Source: Erythroxylum novogranatense
Taxonomy: Eukaryota; Streptophyta; Magnoliopsida; Malpighiales; Erythroxylaceae
Direction: 5' to 3'
DNA: 64,000 nucleotides
NCBI GenBank assembly: GCA_029891385.1
Contig: CM057225.1
Coordinates: forward strand, 10,598,060-10,662,059
Under the pieces are notes generated by a model. It made no database searches, had not been told where the DNA came from, and saw only the letters and a program-made list of their open reading frames with translations. The stretch's first letter is position 1. The number at the start of each line of letters is the position of its first letter. The position numbers and the translations under genes were made by a program. Shown in pieces: positions 1-10,737 of the stretch.

Positions 1-1200
1 CTAGGTGGAGTGTAGGGCAGTCCACCACTCGAACTTGCTTATTGACATTTAAGATACTAGGGGAAATATTCATCAAAGTTACTAATTCAAGGATACTTGA
101 ATCCAATCAAGGAACACTATTGGCATATAAGAACTGAATGACAAGGCATGGAAAGTACAATAGGGATTGGGGCTTACCAATAATTGCCAACATCGCTTCG
201 ATGATAAGTCTCCCCAAATTAAATCGTTCTCTTATTCCAATGGCATATACTAATTTAGCCTGGGTAAAATAAACCAAAACCACATGCGTACGAACACCAA
301 CTTTTGAATAATAAAGTATTTCTATGTCAACGTAGAAGCATGCAAAACAGAGGGAAATGGCTAAGCAGTTAATCATCCACCATTTAACACAGTCGTCAAT
401 GTAGCATTTGGCACATTACAGTCATCACGATAGGCAAGATTTTCAAGCAAATTATCAAAGCTCAAAAATAAATTCAATCAATCTGAGTCAAATTGAATGA
501 GTCTACCTTGCATATATACCAATCGATAACATATAGCAGATTCAATCAGAAGATCTTTATCCAAATTGTAGTAAAAAAAATTTACCAATTCAAAATCAAA
601 ATGTTGCGGTAGCAACACAGCTTGCAATAGATTTCTTTCAAATAATAGGGCATCCAAATGACATTGTTGAAATTCATCCAAATTAATGAGATGGTCAAGA
701 ACGAACCCGATATTTTCGAAAGTGTCCCATTTTTGCGCAGCAGTGGAAGTGTAGAATTTGTAGGACATGACATCATTAACAGACATTATGGCTTGGGAGT
801 GTCTCCGAAAAGGTCGAACTGATTTATTAGCCAATTGTTTGATCAGTTTATGTGGAGTAGAATGAGTGTTAGTAGGTGATGTCTCAACCATAGGGGTTGG
901 AACAGTAGTTTCAACTTTAGCTTCTTTGGAATCAGAATCAAAGGTTTATATCATAGACATTATCACACGCGCGACATCATCTTGTTCCAATGATCTATAC
1001 CAAGCAAAGGTGATATCGGGAATTTCAATGGGTGCTACAGATGAAAACCTAACACCAATCATTGATCTTCCACATGATAGGTGTTGTTGGAGCCGACTAA
1101 AGTATCGAGTGGCTGTCACCGATGGTTTCTCCACCACTGAAGATGAAGATTTATGATTCTTCTTGCCCATGTTAACGTTAGAAATCAAAAACTCAAGCAA
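1..1200 (-). pseudogene. Env-like third ORF of Sirevirus copia element 1 (partial)
   Basis: Three minus-strand reading blocks (946-1200, 478-891, 107-376) lie just downstream of the copia pol end in the same orientation. The first starts near MGKKNHKSSSS, a basic/Ser-rich beginning. The second has a pattern like the plant 'putative transposon protein' domain (KFYTSTAAQKW at its start, then a long helical stretch ending FFYYNLDKDLL). The third has the hydrophobic block with ERFNLGRLIIEAML. Sireviruses are known to carry an env-like ORF between pol and the 3' LTR, which fits the position. No clear signal peptide or membrane anchor is visible. The frame is broken between blocks and the ORF runs off the window. 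A host gene is an alternative, but orientation and position make the element ORF more likely. A GA microsatellite (about 1231-1244) and unremarkable spacer separate it from pol. Confidence 0.5.
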
Positions 1201-1446
1201 ATAAAGATGAGTGTCACCGGTGTAGTGAGAGAGAGAGAGAGATACCTAAGAGATAAGCCCAAAGTGATGAGGGAGAGAGACCTATCTTGAGGTGAAGATT
1301 ACAAACCCAAAGTAAGAAGGCAAAATGAGAAACAAAGACAAGGAGGAAATTAAATTGGGATTAGCGTCAACCTAAAAGAAAGAAGATAATTTAAGGATTT
1401 TAATCCCTTTTGGGTTTTTTCCCTTCTTTTTTAATTGAAAAATACA

Positions 1447-2080
1447 TCAAAGGTTTAAAGCACATAATACCAAAGCCCCTCGAAGAAGTTCAAAGCTGAT
1501 TGCATCAAGAGGTTTTGTAAAGATATCCACTAATTGTTTTTCTATAGTGACATATGACATAGTGGTTATTTTTTTCTCCACAAGCTCTCGGATAAAGTGA
1601 TACTTCAAATTGATGTGTTTCGTTCTTAAATGTTGAACTGGATTTTTCGAGCTGTCTATTGCACTCTTGTTATCACACAGAATTGTCAACACATCCTGAT
1701 CAATTCCGTAATCTTCTAACATCTATTTCATCCAAAGAAGTTGCGAATAGCAACTACCTACAGCAATATATTATGTCTATGCGGTTGACAAAGAAATTGA
1801 ATTCTGCCTTTTATTGTACCATGAAATCAAATTGTTATCTAAGAAGAAACAATCCTTTGAAGTGCTTTTCCAATTGTCTAAATTTTTAGCCCAATCCACA
1901 TAATTGTACCTAACTAGATAAGATGTAGAATCACATGTACATCAAATCCCAAATTCAGAAGTACTACTAACATATTTGATAATCCTCTTTATCATTATTA
2001 AGTGTGTCTCTTTTGGGTTAGTTTGATAGCGAGCACATACTCCGACCCTATAACAGATATCTGATCTACTTACGGTTAAA
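1447..2080 (-). pseudogene. Copia RNase H domain, Sirevirus 1 pol C-terminus
   Basis: The minus frame reads DNKSAIDSSKNPVQHLRTKH and later KQLVDIFTKPLD, the standard C-terminal RNase H signature of Ty1/copia polyproteins; the domain degrades the RNA strand of the RNA/DNA hybrid during reverse transcription. The open block 1447-1722 runs to a natural-looking stop about 40 residues after IFTKPL. Upstream, to about 2080, the sequence is RNase-H-like but has frameshifts and stops. It follows the reverse transcriptase block directly and belongs to the same polyprotein. It is non-functional as it stands. Confidence 0.85.
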
Positions 2081-2880
2081 TATAATAGACTCCCAATAAT
2101 GCTCTAATATAAACTGACATCAACATTTTTGCCATTTTCATATTTGTTTAGCTTCGTAGAGACATTCATAAGAGTTCTCGAATGCCTAGCATTCTCAAAA
2201 CCAAAATTCTTTATTAAATTCTTCACATATTTGTTTGCGATACAAAAATGTCATCCTTTACTTGCTTAATTTACAAACCCAAAAAGAAGTTCAAATCACC
2301 TACCATATTCATCTCAAATTTGTACGTCATTAATTCAACAAAGTCAACCACCATCTTCAGATGAGTGGAACCAAACACAATATTTTCAATATTAATCAGA
2401 GTAATCATCAAATTAGATCTGAATTTTTTAATAAATAAAGTTTTGTCAACATTACCTCGTTCATAGCCTTGCTCGATAAGATGTTGTGTGAGTCTTCCAT
2501 ACCAAGCCCTTGGCGCCTATTTAAGATCATAAAGAGCCTTCTTTCTGCATAGGCTGAATCAATGAATCCTTTCGACTGCTTGACATATACCTCTTCTTGT
2601 ATAAACCTTTTAAAGAATACACTTTTTATGTCCATTTGATAGAGCTTGAAGCCTTTCACACATGCTACCTAATAATAGTCTAATCGACTCAAGTCGTTCC
2701 ACTGGTGAAAAGGTTTCGTCAAAGTCTATTCCTTCAATATGAGAATAACCTTGAGACACTAGCCTTACTTTATTTCTAGTCACATTGCCTTTTTCATATA
2801 TTTTATTATGAAACACCCATTTTGTTCCAATCATATTCACATTTGATGGTCTTGGCACCAACTCCTATACATCATTACAT
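2081..2880 (-). pseudogene. Copia reverse transcriptase, Sirevirus 1
   Basis: Two overlapping minus blocks give the copia RT. 2610-2861 has GTKWVFHNKI, NKVRLVSQGY and IDFDETFSPVERLESIRLLL. 2408-2659 has KLYQMDIKSVFFKRFIQEEV, where the family norm is QMDVKSAFLNG. The catalytic loop is at 2382-2393 on the minus strand and reads N-I-E-N in place of Y-V-D-D, still flanked by family residues (IVFGST, then VVDFVELMTYKFEMN and FFLGL further on). Both catalytic aspartates are therefore lost, and frameshifts also break the domain. The enzyme would copy element RNA into cDNA in the virus-like particle; this copy cannot. Confidence 0.85.
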
Positions 2881-3255
2881 GCAAATTGAGTCATTTTTTC
2901 TTACATAGCTGTTGTCCAAAACTCATCTTGTAAGGCTTATTTAACATTTTTAGCTTGAATGAAGAGGTGTAGCATAAATATCCTACGTGTTCTCAGTAAT
3001 CGACCCTTTTTCTTTCTTTTATTTTTCTTCTCTCGTTATTATTTGCAATAATGTTCTTTACTAGATGACTTCTTCTAATTCATGAGGGAGGATCCCAGTT
3101 CAAATCAGCTTCTCTCGAGTTTTGAATATTCAAGGGAACTATTTCCACATCAAGTGTCTTGGTGGTTTCATCATCCAAAGCAACTGACAACTCTTTTGTC
3201 TACACAATTACTTCATCAGCAACAACTAACTGTAGATCTAGGTAATTTTTGGTTC

Positions 3256-4300
3256 TCATCTTATTGCTTGTTTGAGCTGGTTCACTAGGATGGTTTGTGA
3301 ATTTTCTTCTGCCACTTGACCATTTAATTGAGACACATCATCTATCATAACATTGATGGACTCTAACACTTTCTTAGTTCTTTGAACAACCAATGAAGAT
3401 CCCTTCATCACTTTTGCTTTCGAATTTTTTGAGCTATTCCTAATGTCTAAGAATATAGCATTTACTGCAAAGACATGAAAGTAACTTACATCTAGTTTCT
3501 TTCCCTTCCAAATTTCATAAGATGTCTTGTTCAAGATACTTCTAAGATAAACTCTGTTGCGTATGTAGCATGTCGTGTTAACTACTTTCGCCCAAAATCA
3601 CATAGACATCTTTCTTCCATTCAACATAGTTCTAGCCATCTCTTGAAGTGTTCGATTCTTCCTCTCGACAACTCCATTTTGTTGTGGAGTTTTAGGTGCT
3701 GAAAATTCTTCTATGATGCCATACTTGTCACAAAAATCGTTAAAGCTTGCATTCTCAAATTCCCTTTCGTGATCTGATGGAATTCTCAACACTAACATAT
3801 TTTTCATATTCATAATATGCACATATAAGCTTCTAAAAGCCTTGAAAGCACTTGATTTTTCTTTCAAAAATGATACCCAAGTATATCTAGAATAATCATC
3901 AACACAAGTTAAAAAGTATCTCATCCCACCAACGTTATCATGTTGTGTTGGACCAACCAAGTACATGTGAATTAATTCCAGTATGTATGAGGAAGTAACG
4001 TGTCTGACCTTTTTATATGGCACTCCCATCTGCTTACCCATTTGACATGCACTACTTATTGATTTATTTTTTTTGTTCATTGTGGGCAAACCTTTCACAA
4101 CTTCCATTTTCTTTAACTTGCTAATAAGCTCATAACTAAAGTGCCAAAACTTTTGATGCCATAGATCTATATTGTCATCATATAAGGCTGATTTACAAGT
4201 AGTCATGACCTGCAACATGTAGTAATTATCTGTGGTTCGTCTACTGCTCATAAGACATTCTCCTTGTTCGTTAACACCCTGCATTCATCACTTGTAAATT
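3256..4300 (-). pseudogene. Copia GAG-pre-integrase and integrase, Sirevirus 1
   Basis: The 228-residue block at 3598-4284 holds the GAG-pre-integrase/zinc region (LWHQKFWHFSYELISKLKK, then CQMGKQ) and the integrase core. Core residues are visible: VDDYSRYTW for the first Asp, SDHEREFEN for the second Asp, and NGVVERKNRTLQEMARTM for the Glu. The integrase inserts the element cDNA into chromosomes. After 3598 the frame shifts; 3256-3534 continues with TSYEIWKGKKLDVSYFHVF, the usual integrase C-terminal segment. About 2880-3256 is the poorly conserved linker to RT, with no clean frame. The domain motifs are intact but the polyprotein is broken. Confidence 0.88.
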
Positions 4301-4640
4301 TAAACAATAAACTATCATCATAAAGTTGGCTTATACTCACCAAATTGGCAATTAATCCATTGACATGAAGCACATATTAAGGTTTGGTAGTCCATCCACG
4401 TATAATGTCCCTCTACCAATCACCAAAGCCTTCTTTCCATCACCAAAAGTCACATTCCCATCCATACAACTTTGATGATCAGATATATAGCTCTTTTCTC
4501 ATGTCATATGTCGTGAACATCCACTGTCAAAATATCAACTATTTTAAGAAGTAGCCTTCATAGATTTAAAAACTACGAGAGCTTGCAATTAATTCTTTAT
4601 AATCCAAGTGTGTTTCAGCATCATAGGTTGCTGCTGGAAA
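4301..4640 (-). pseudogene. Copia aspartic protease region, Sirevirus 1
   Basis: The minus translation shows family phrases of the protease/pre-integrase stretch: YFDSGCSRHMT near 4530, then a glycine-rich FGDGKKALVIGRGT segment, then LVSIS around 4330. DSG is the catalytic triplet of the pepsin-like protease that cleaves Gag-Pol. Small indels interrupt the frame, so no long ORF survives. It lies between the integrase block and the gag zinc knuckle, as expected in a copia polyprotein. Confidence 0.7.
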
Positions 4641-4816
4641 TTTTGTGAGGAATGTATAGATTTTTAGTTTTAGGTTCTTTGAAACAAAAATTGTAGTATA
4701 TAGGTTTTTAGTTTTGGGTTCTTTGAAACAAAATTTGTAGTAACTTGTAGGATTTTGGTCTTATGTGCCCGATAACCCCACAAAAGTGACATTAGGTATA
4801 AATCTCTTATTCTTCC
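4641..4816 (-). pseudogene. Gag C-terminal zinc knuckle, Sirevirus 1 (left part)
   Basis: On the minus strand, 4750-4791 reads CHFCGVIGHIRPKS, a CX2CX4HX4C retroviral-type zinc knuckle in which the last Cys has become Ser. The zinc knuckle binds element RNA for packaging. The gag reading stops here because a solo LTR is inserted at 4817; gag resumes at 9185. A short near-duplicate (about 4650-4740) with a repeated 'tttttagtttt.ggttctttgaaacaaaa' pattern lies beside it. Confidence 0.7.
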
Positions 4817-5850
4817 TGTAACATCCCATCTCCGATGGGAAGGGTCTTCTCATAAATTGGGACGGGTTAGGAGCATTGAATTATATCTCGGCTTGAACAT
4901 ACAACTTATCGCCTCTATGATTGATGGTTTGTTGCACTTGCACATGGTAAACATGTATTCATGACATTTTTCGGCTTAAGTTTCAAATTGAGATCTTTTG
5001 TGAAATTTATGGGATAATTGTACTTAAAAAAATTATTTGAAGTACGCCATTGAGTGTTTTACATTTTTAGGGATTTATAGGAATTTTTCTGGAATTGTCC
5101 GGAGAAAATTCCCGGACCGGCAAAATCGTCGGTAAATGGCCTAAATGTGTTTTTGTTGTGGAAAATGTGGTTTTCGTGTTTGAAAAATTATTGGGAGTGG
5201 ACTGTCATATGTTTTACAATTTTGGGCAATTTAGGTAATTTTCAAAATAATGATTCGGGAAATTCGAAATTTCGAGAACCGAAAATCGCCATGATTTAAA
5301 GTCGATTTTCAGAGTTTAAAATTGCACCAAATGGTACTGTCATTTTTGATATATTATTTTGAGAATTGTTATAGAGCCATTAGCATTAGTGGGATGAAAG
5401 ATTAATTGGGATTAGTACTTAATTAAATAAGATTAGTTGATGAATTGCACTTTTCCCTTAATAAGCCAAGTGTCCCTTTTAAATTAAATGATTTTGTCTT
5501 CTTATGTTCATCATCCACGATTTTTCCTCTTACATATACTTAAAAAAATTCATTTGGAAAGCTTTGGAAAGCTCTTCTTCCTTCTCATCCGAAACGTTGC
5601 TTCCTTTCCTTGGTATGTTTTCTCTTCCTTCGATTCTTCTTCTCATCTCAAACAAGACAAGAAGGTTTTCCTTGCTTTGGCTTGCTCCTTCTTTAAACAT
5701 ATCCAAAACCAAGTGAAGCCTTGAAAGGAGGATGGTGTGTATGTGTGGTGGAGTGGTTATCGTGAGTATTAGTGAGAGTTATGAAGTTGAGTTAAGCTTG
5801 GAAGATTGAAGTAGATACTTGAAAAATTGAGAACTTGCAACTTGATTAAG

Positions 5851-7892
5851 GTAAGAGTTATATTTGCTTTCCTTCTTTTGGTAGTTAGAAGCATGCATGG
5901 GAATCCTTTGAGCATTTATTTGATCATTATAAGGGTAGGTTTAAATGGGTTTAAATATATGCTTGTGTATGGATGAATGAATGAATAAGGTTTCCATTGA
6001 TTTGGCTTGGTTTTGGATTGAGTTTGCAAGGTTAGATGCATGGAAAAGTAATGAAAGTTAATTGTGTATGTGCTGCCAAAGTTTGTTTAATTATACAAAT
6101 AAATGTTGTGATAAGTTTGTGGCTGAATTAGAGGTTTAAGTGGATGCTTAGTGATGTGTTATAGATATTAGAAGTGATAGGAGTTAGGTTAATGTTGAAA
6201 GCTGGAAAATGAATCTTTGACCTATTGTAATGTTTTGATCATAACTAATTGTGTAGGTGATAAAATGAGGTGAGGTTTGTGCCCAATGAAACTTTGGGAT
6301 GTTGGTTTCAACTTTGTGTGAAATAGGTGATGTTAAATTGTAATGTTAGAAGGGTGAATCTTTGCATGGAAAGTTTCTGTTTGTAGGGTCTGTGAACAGT
6401 ACCCGCATATATGACCTGATTATTTTGCTGATTTTTCTAAATTAATTGAGATGGAATTATGGAAAATGGTCTTCATGAAAGTTGTAGCATAATGAGTTAG
6501 CTTTCCATTTCCACTGATCTTGCTAATTTTCGAGTTGTATATTGGGAGATAAGAACTGATTACTATTGACTGGTTTTGAGCATTTTGATGAAACCTAGCC
6601 TAAGTGTTGAGTTTGTGAGCTTGCGGATTGGAAGCAATTTTAGAAAATTATGTGAACTGAATTAGTTTGAGTGATCTTCTGAAAAGTTTCAGAGGAAGGA
6701 ATTATCTTGAAAATGATATATGGCATGTAATTTTTGAAGGTCAGATTTGGGAGTTATGATTTTACAAATACTGAACCTAAACTAGGTTGTGAATGGCTGA
6801 TCATGACAGTAGCTTCCAAAACAGTTTTGAAATTTTTAGAAATCGAATTGGAGTTTGAGTTCTTCATGAAAATTTAAGTTTGAGATCTTATCTTTTCAGG
6901 GATATAAGGTAGTGAATTTTGTGACTTTTGTGCTAAGAGAATCACTGTTTGGAAAATTACTGTCCAGATTGGTTGATTGCAGTAGGCAGATTCTTTGTGG
7001 AATTGTTTGACCTTGTTAGCAAGTGAATTTGATTTCGGGTTGTTCATGAAAGTTGTAGATAACATTGTGATCTTACTTCCTTAATTATTGTGTAATTGTT
7101 GACTGAAGAATCAGAGAGTTATTGAATTTGCAATGTACTGCCCTGTGTTGATAGGTTTTGAGTAGGCAGTAGATTTGATAGGATTTTTGACACCCTTAGG
7201 GGTGAAATTGATTTTTATGGTCTTCATGAGAATGGTAGAACTTTTCATGATCTTTCCAACAAGCTATGGTTTGTAGTTTTTTTATTTGCGTGCAAAGAGT
7301 TATGGGTGTTGGAAATTCGGATTGGAAATAGGAAAAAAATAGTGAGTAGAACCTCGCCCCAGCGAGGAGAGGTAGGATGGCCCGGTCGCTAGGGCGACGC
7401 CTCGCCCTAGCGACGAAGTGAAGCGAGTCGGCCTCGCTAGGGCGACGCCTCGCCCCAGCGAGGCAGGCGCAGACATATATATGTTTATTATTATTTTTTA
7501 TTATTTGGCATTAAGTGACCTAATTGTTTCTTTTGTCAATTTCTTTTCCGTTCGACGTCCGATTGACCTGATTCTTGAGGCATCGGATTCGTAGAACATT
7601 TAATTTCATTTTGTGAGAAATTGGGAATTTTTGGACGGAAAATTGACGTGGCCCCGGGTAACGGAACCTTTAATCACTGTTTTGTTTAATTGGGGACCTA
7701 TAGAGGTCCGAATTACGCACCGTCAGCGCCAATAGGTTTCTAATTTTTAGACGAATTTTATTATGGGAAAATTTTGGATTAGGGCCGGGAATGCCATAAA
7801 CATGCATTATACATGTTTTACTTATTCCATGTGCATTGTTTGATATTTCTAATTATACAGTTGGTAATGTGTACTCATTTTCATTGTTATAG
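5851..7892 (+). other. Candidate intron 1 within solo LTR A
   Basis: Donor GATTAAG|GTAAGAG at 5851 and acceptor TTGTTATAG|AGG at 7892. The homologous position carries GTAAG...TAG in every longer LTR of the family (37772-39614, 19642-20606, 49914-50843, 56129-57034), and the intron is exactly absent in the LTR at 12668-14738. The interior is AT-rich apart from the palindrome cassette at 7352-7464. Splicing is inferred from comparison; there is no RNA evidence here. Confidence 0.6.
7352..7464 (+). repeat. GC-rich hairpin cassette in intron 1 of LTR A
   Basis: Five short inverted repeats in 113 bp of otherwise AT-rich sequence: CCTCGC-CCCA-GCGAGG (7352-7367), GTCGC-TAGG-GCGAC (7385-7398), TCGC-CCTA-GCGA (7402-7413), TCGC-TAGG-GCGA (7434-7445) and GCCTCGC-CCCA-GCGAGGC (7447-7464). 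All stems share TCGC/GCGA and all loops have four bases. CCTA and TAGG are each other's complement, so the array reads similarly on both strands. Confidence 0.85.
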
Positions 7893-7957
7893 AGGCTCAG
7901 TTGGAACGTCGTTCTACTTGACGCTGCGAGACTTCAGTAATAGCTCGGAAGTAATAG

Positions 7958-8775
7958 GTGAGTAACCTAGTTGGTTCCTCAATCTATATGTGATGAAAAT
8001 GATGTGGTTATGCCATGTGGAGATAATGGAGGGATTATGTATGTTTGTTTTTGATTGATTTCGGACCATAGGTGTCCGAAGTATTGGAAACTTGTTATCG
8101 AAGTGCTACTTGTGTGTAACTGTTTGTGAATGTTTGCATTGGAGATCTCGGACCAAAGGTCCGAGGAAATGGGAAATTGATATTGAAGTGTTAGTTGTCT
8201 GTTTTGATACATGGGATGTGACTATCAATGTGATATGGTAGGATGCAATAAATTGGAAATGTATATGATTGAAATACCGGACCGAAAGTCCGAAGATATG
8301 GCAAATAACATTGACTTGTAAATGGAAATTGGAACATGTGCATTGCATGCATCAAAGTATGATCAGATAAAGGCAGTTGTGACTGGAGCAGCCACCGTAT
8401 CAGGGCATATCACGCCCAACGTATATGAGAGCTTTCGGCTCAACACACAGGACCTCAGGTCCAACGTATTCAGAGCCTCAGGCTCAATGTATTAGGGCTT
8501 TAAGCCCAACGAAATTTCAGAGCCACTGGCTTACCGTTATTGAGCTCAGGCGCACGGTCACAACAACGTAATGAAAATGGAAAGGGTCTCATGTACATTG
8601 CATATATGGTATGATTAAATGTGGACTGTATGAAAGGCGATACGCCTTACATTTGTGAATTGTGATTGTATGTGATAAATGGTAAAGTGTGTATATATGC
8701 ATGAATTGAGTGAACCATCGATGATGGTTTCTCACTGAGTTCGCAAACTCATCCAACATTGCAAATATTTTTCAG
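7958..8775 (+). other. Candidate intron 2 within solo LTR A
   Basis: Donor TAATAG|GTGAGTAACC at 7958 and acceptor ATTTTTCAG|GGATCG at 8775. Donor and acceptor are conserved in the other LTRs (13515-14336, 39679-40398, 50907-51666, 57097-57860). The 65-nt exon 2 (7893-7957) between the two introns has near-identical length in all copies. The intron holds the hairpin array at 8060-8532. Confidence 0.55.
8060..8532 (+). repeat. Array of nine small hairpins in intron 2 of LTR A
   Basis: Perfect or near-perfect stem-loops at 8060-8080 (TTCGGAC/GTCCGAA), 8147-8165 (CTCGGACC-AAA-GGTCCGAG), 8278-8292 (CGGAC/GTCCG), 8403-8417 (GGGC/GCCC), 8429-8441 (GAGC/GCTC), 8450-8462 (GGACC-TCA-GGTCC), 8473-8485 (GAGCC-TCA-GGCTC), 8495-8507 (GGGCT-TTA-AGCCC) and 8520-8532 (GAGCC-ACT-GGCTT, one G-T pair). 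The last six are spaced 21-26 bp apart and mostly separated by a similar spacer near CAACGTATTCA, while the stems differ by paired changes. Confidence 0.85.
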
Positions 8776-9184
8776 GGATCGAAGAGTACCCCGTTGGGCA
8801 CGGGAGTATGAGTACTAATTGCAAGTCGAGTTAAGGTCGGGATCGGTCAAGGCTCGCATTTGTGTCTTTTGAATTATATGTAAACTTGTATTTCCGCAAG
8901 ATTCGTACTGGTATTGCTGAGTGCCCGATTGATTAATGTTGTATTGTAATTTGATTACCGAATAAATGTTTTGATTAAAAAATGATTTCGTATTAGAACG
9001 GGCCCAAATTATTTACTGATATTTGCGCACTCTATGGGTTTTAAAAAAAATCTATATATATATATATATTACCAAGTTTTAAACTATATTGACTGCTCTA
9101 GCATACCACCCTCACGGGTCGCGGGCTCAGATATCACCGTCGATGTCAGGTTCGGGTCTCGTGGGAGTGGGATGCTACACTTCC

Positions 9185-10668
9185 TTGAGATTTCCTTTTG
9201 AATAGAACTGATTTCCTCATTATTCTCATCATTAGACTTGGAACTTTCACTTTTATAGCCAATGCCTTCGAGATCTCCTTAAGTCTTACCAATTTCTAGC
9301 AATTGTTCTAATTTTTTCGTACCTTTATTTAGCATTCTTAATATTTTTCTGTACTGACCAACTTTAATTTAATTTCACCAAGCTTGTTTAATATAGACAA
9401 CAACTTCTTCTCTAAATCTTGATTAATGTTCTTTATGAAGAGGTTTTCCTTCTTTAGCTTTTCATTTTTCTTGCATGTTTGTACCCATTTTTCCTACATT
9501 AATTTATAGGCTTCATAAATATTCTCCACTATCATCACTGTTATAATATAAGGCTAGACTTTGAGTTGATTCGTCTGCGTTTTCCCCAAAAATTTCTAAT
9601 TTATTCACGTTTTCATCATAGGTTACTTCCTTCTTGGTTTTGTTAAACAAACAACTACACTTTTGTTGTATAGAGCAACTAACGCAGCACTACTCACAAC
9701 CTCTTCTTCACTGCCATGTTCACTTTCAAATTCATTCTCACTCTAAATGCTCACACGTGTTCGAGGCCTTGACACTCATGACATGAAATTTTCTTCACTT
9801 TTCTTTCACCCTTTTGAATTTTAGCTTGTTGTTTGAAGTTGTTGTTCAATGAACTCCTACTGTTTTACCTAAACTTGGGTTTGTCCATTTTCACTTTCTT
9901 TAACCACTTACTGAAATTTCTTATCAATAATACTAGATCCTCATCCTTGTTAGATTCATCTCCTACATCATTCACACCTTTTCTAATTTCAGCTTGTAAT
10001 GCAAATACTTTGCTTCTCTTTTGTTTTCCCCTTAATAGATTCATCTCAAAATTAGTAAGAATTCTAATTAACTTATCCAACGACAATTCATTAATATTAT
10101 GAGCTTCCTCGATTGTTGTATTTTTCGGGATAAACCTTAAAGATAACGATCTCAATGTCTTCTTGACCACTTTAAAGTTAGAGTACTTCTTCCTAAGTTA
10201 ATATGCTTGGTTTGCTATGTCATGTAATCTCTCATAGAAGTCTCTAATTGTTTCACTCTCATCCATCTTCAACTCCTCAAATCTCACAACCAATATCTAA
10301 AGTTTTAAAGCTATCACATATTTCAATCCTCCATTTATAGTTGCAATATATCCCACGCTTCTTTAGCTAATTCATAGGTTGATATCATTGAGAAGTGACC
10401 TTCATCAATAACACTAAATATGGCAGGCATGGCTTAGGAGTTTCCAAGTGCTCTCTCTTCTTCAGCTCTTGTCCACTCAGATGGATCTTTTAGTACCACT
10501 TCTCCCATATCATCAGTTATCACTGAGTGTGTCCAGTCATGTAACATCGAGTTCCTCACTTTTGTTCCCTATTCTTGAATAAAGACTCATCCGTGACTTC
10601 CATGTAGGATAATTGGAACTATCCAACAACGGTGGCCTAGTAATTGATACTCCTTCGCTTATAGTCAT
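9185..10668 (-). pseudogene. Gag N-terminal and central part, Sirevirus 1
   Basis: Minus-strand gag starts at ATG 10668 with MTISEGVSITRPPLLD followed by NYPTWKSRM, the hallmark N-terminus of Sirevirus/copia gag. The largest open block (9865-10170) reads EEAHNINELSLDKLIRILTN and later NKDEDLVLLIRNFSKWLKK, which matches the region after the gag capsid core. Gag forms the cytoplasmic virus-like particle. Several frameshifts and stops break it, and it is continued at 4816 beyond the inserted solo LTR. Confidence 0.8.
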
Positions 10669-10725
10669 ATTTGCGAAACGCAGATCTACACCAACTTGTT
10701 GTACCAAGTTTTGATTTGGTGATCA

Positions 10726-10737
10726 GCTCTAATACCA
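10726..10737 (-). promoter_or_regulatory. Primer-binding site, Sirevirus 1
   Basis: The minus strand reads TGGTATTAGAGC, a one-base variant of the initiator-tRNA-Met primer site TGGTATCAGAGC. It lies 57 bp upstream of the gag ATG and directly next to the inner end of the 5' LTR remnant. Confidence 0.8.

Larger units (their letters stand above)
4817..9179 (+). mobile_element. Solo LTR, 4363 bp, TGTAACATCC...GCTACA family (copy A)
   Basis: Starts TGTAACATCCC and ends GGATGCTACA. It is flanked by the 5-bp target duplication CTTCC (4812-4816 and 9180-9184) and splits the gag of Sirevirus 1. There is no second LTR, primer site or polypurine tract next to it, so it is a solo LTR left by recombination. 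Shared blocks with the other LTRs here are GAGTAACCTAGTTGGTTCCT (about 7960), a conserved stretch ending CTCACTGAGTTCGCAAACTC (about 8710-8752) and a 3' end rich in CGCGGGCTCAGATATCACC. Such long LTRs are typical of Tekay/Del-like or Ogre-like gypsy elements; the exact lineage cannot be set without coding sequence. Within it I predict exon 1 (to 5850), intron 1 (5851-7892), exon 2 (7893-7957), intron 2 (7958-8775) and exon 3. Confidence 0.9.

Noticed and set aside
5488..5724. Short hydrophobic ORFs in exon 1 of the LTRs (also 13176-13397 and 37570-37761)
   Set aside because: Pyrimidine-rich sequence gives Leu/Ser/Phe-rich frames; sequence is not conserved between copies, although uORFs cannot be ruled out.
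8403..8532. CRISPR-like array (regular short units with spacers)
   Set aside because: Plant nuclear context; the units are hairpins with changing stems, not identical repeats with unique spacers.
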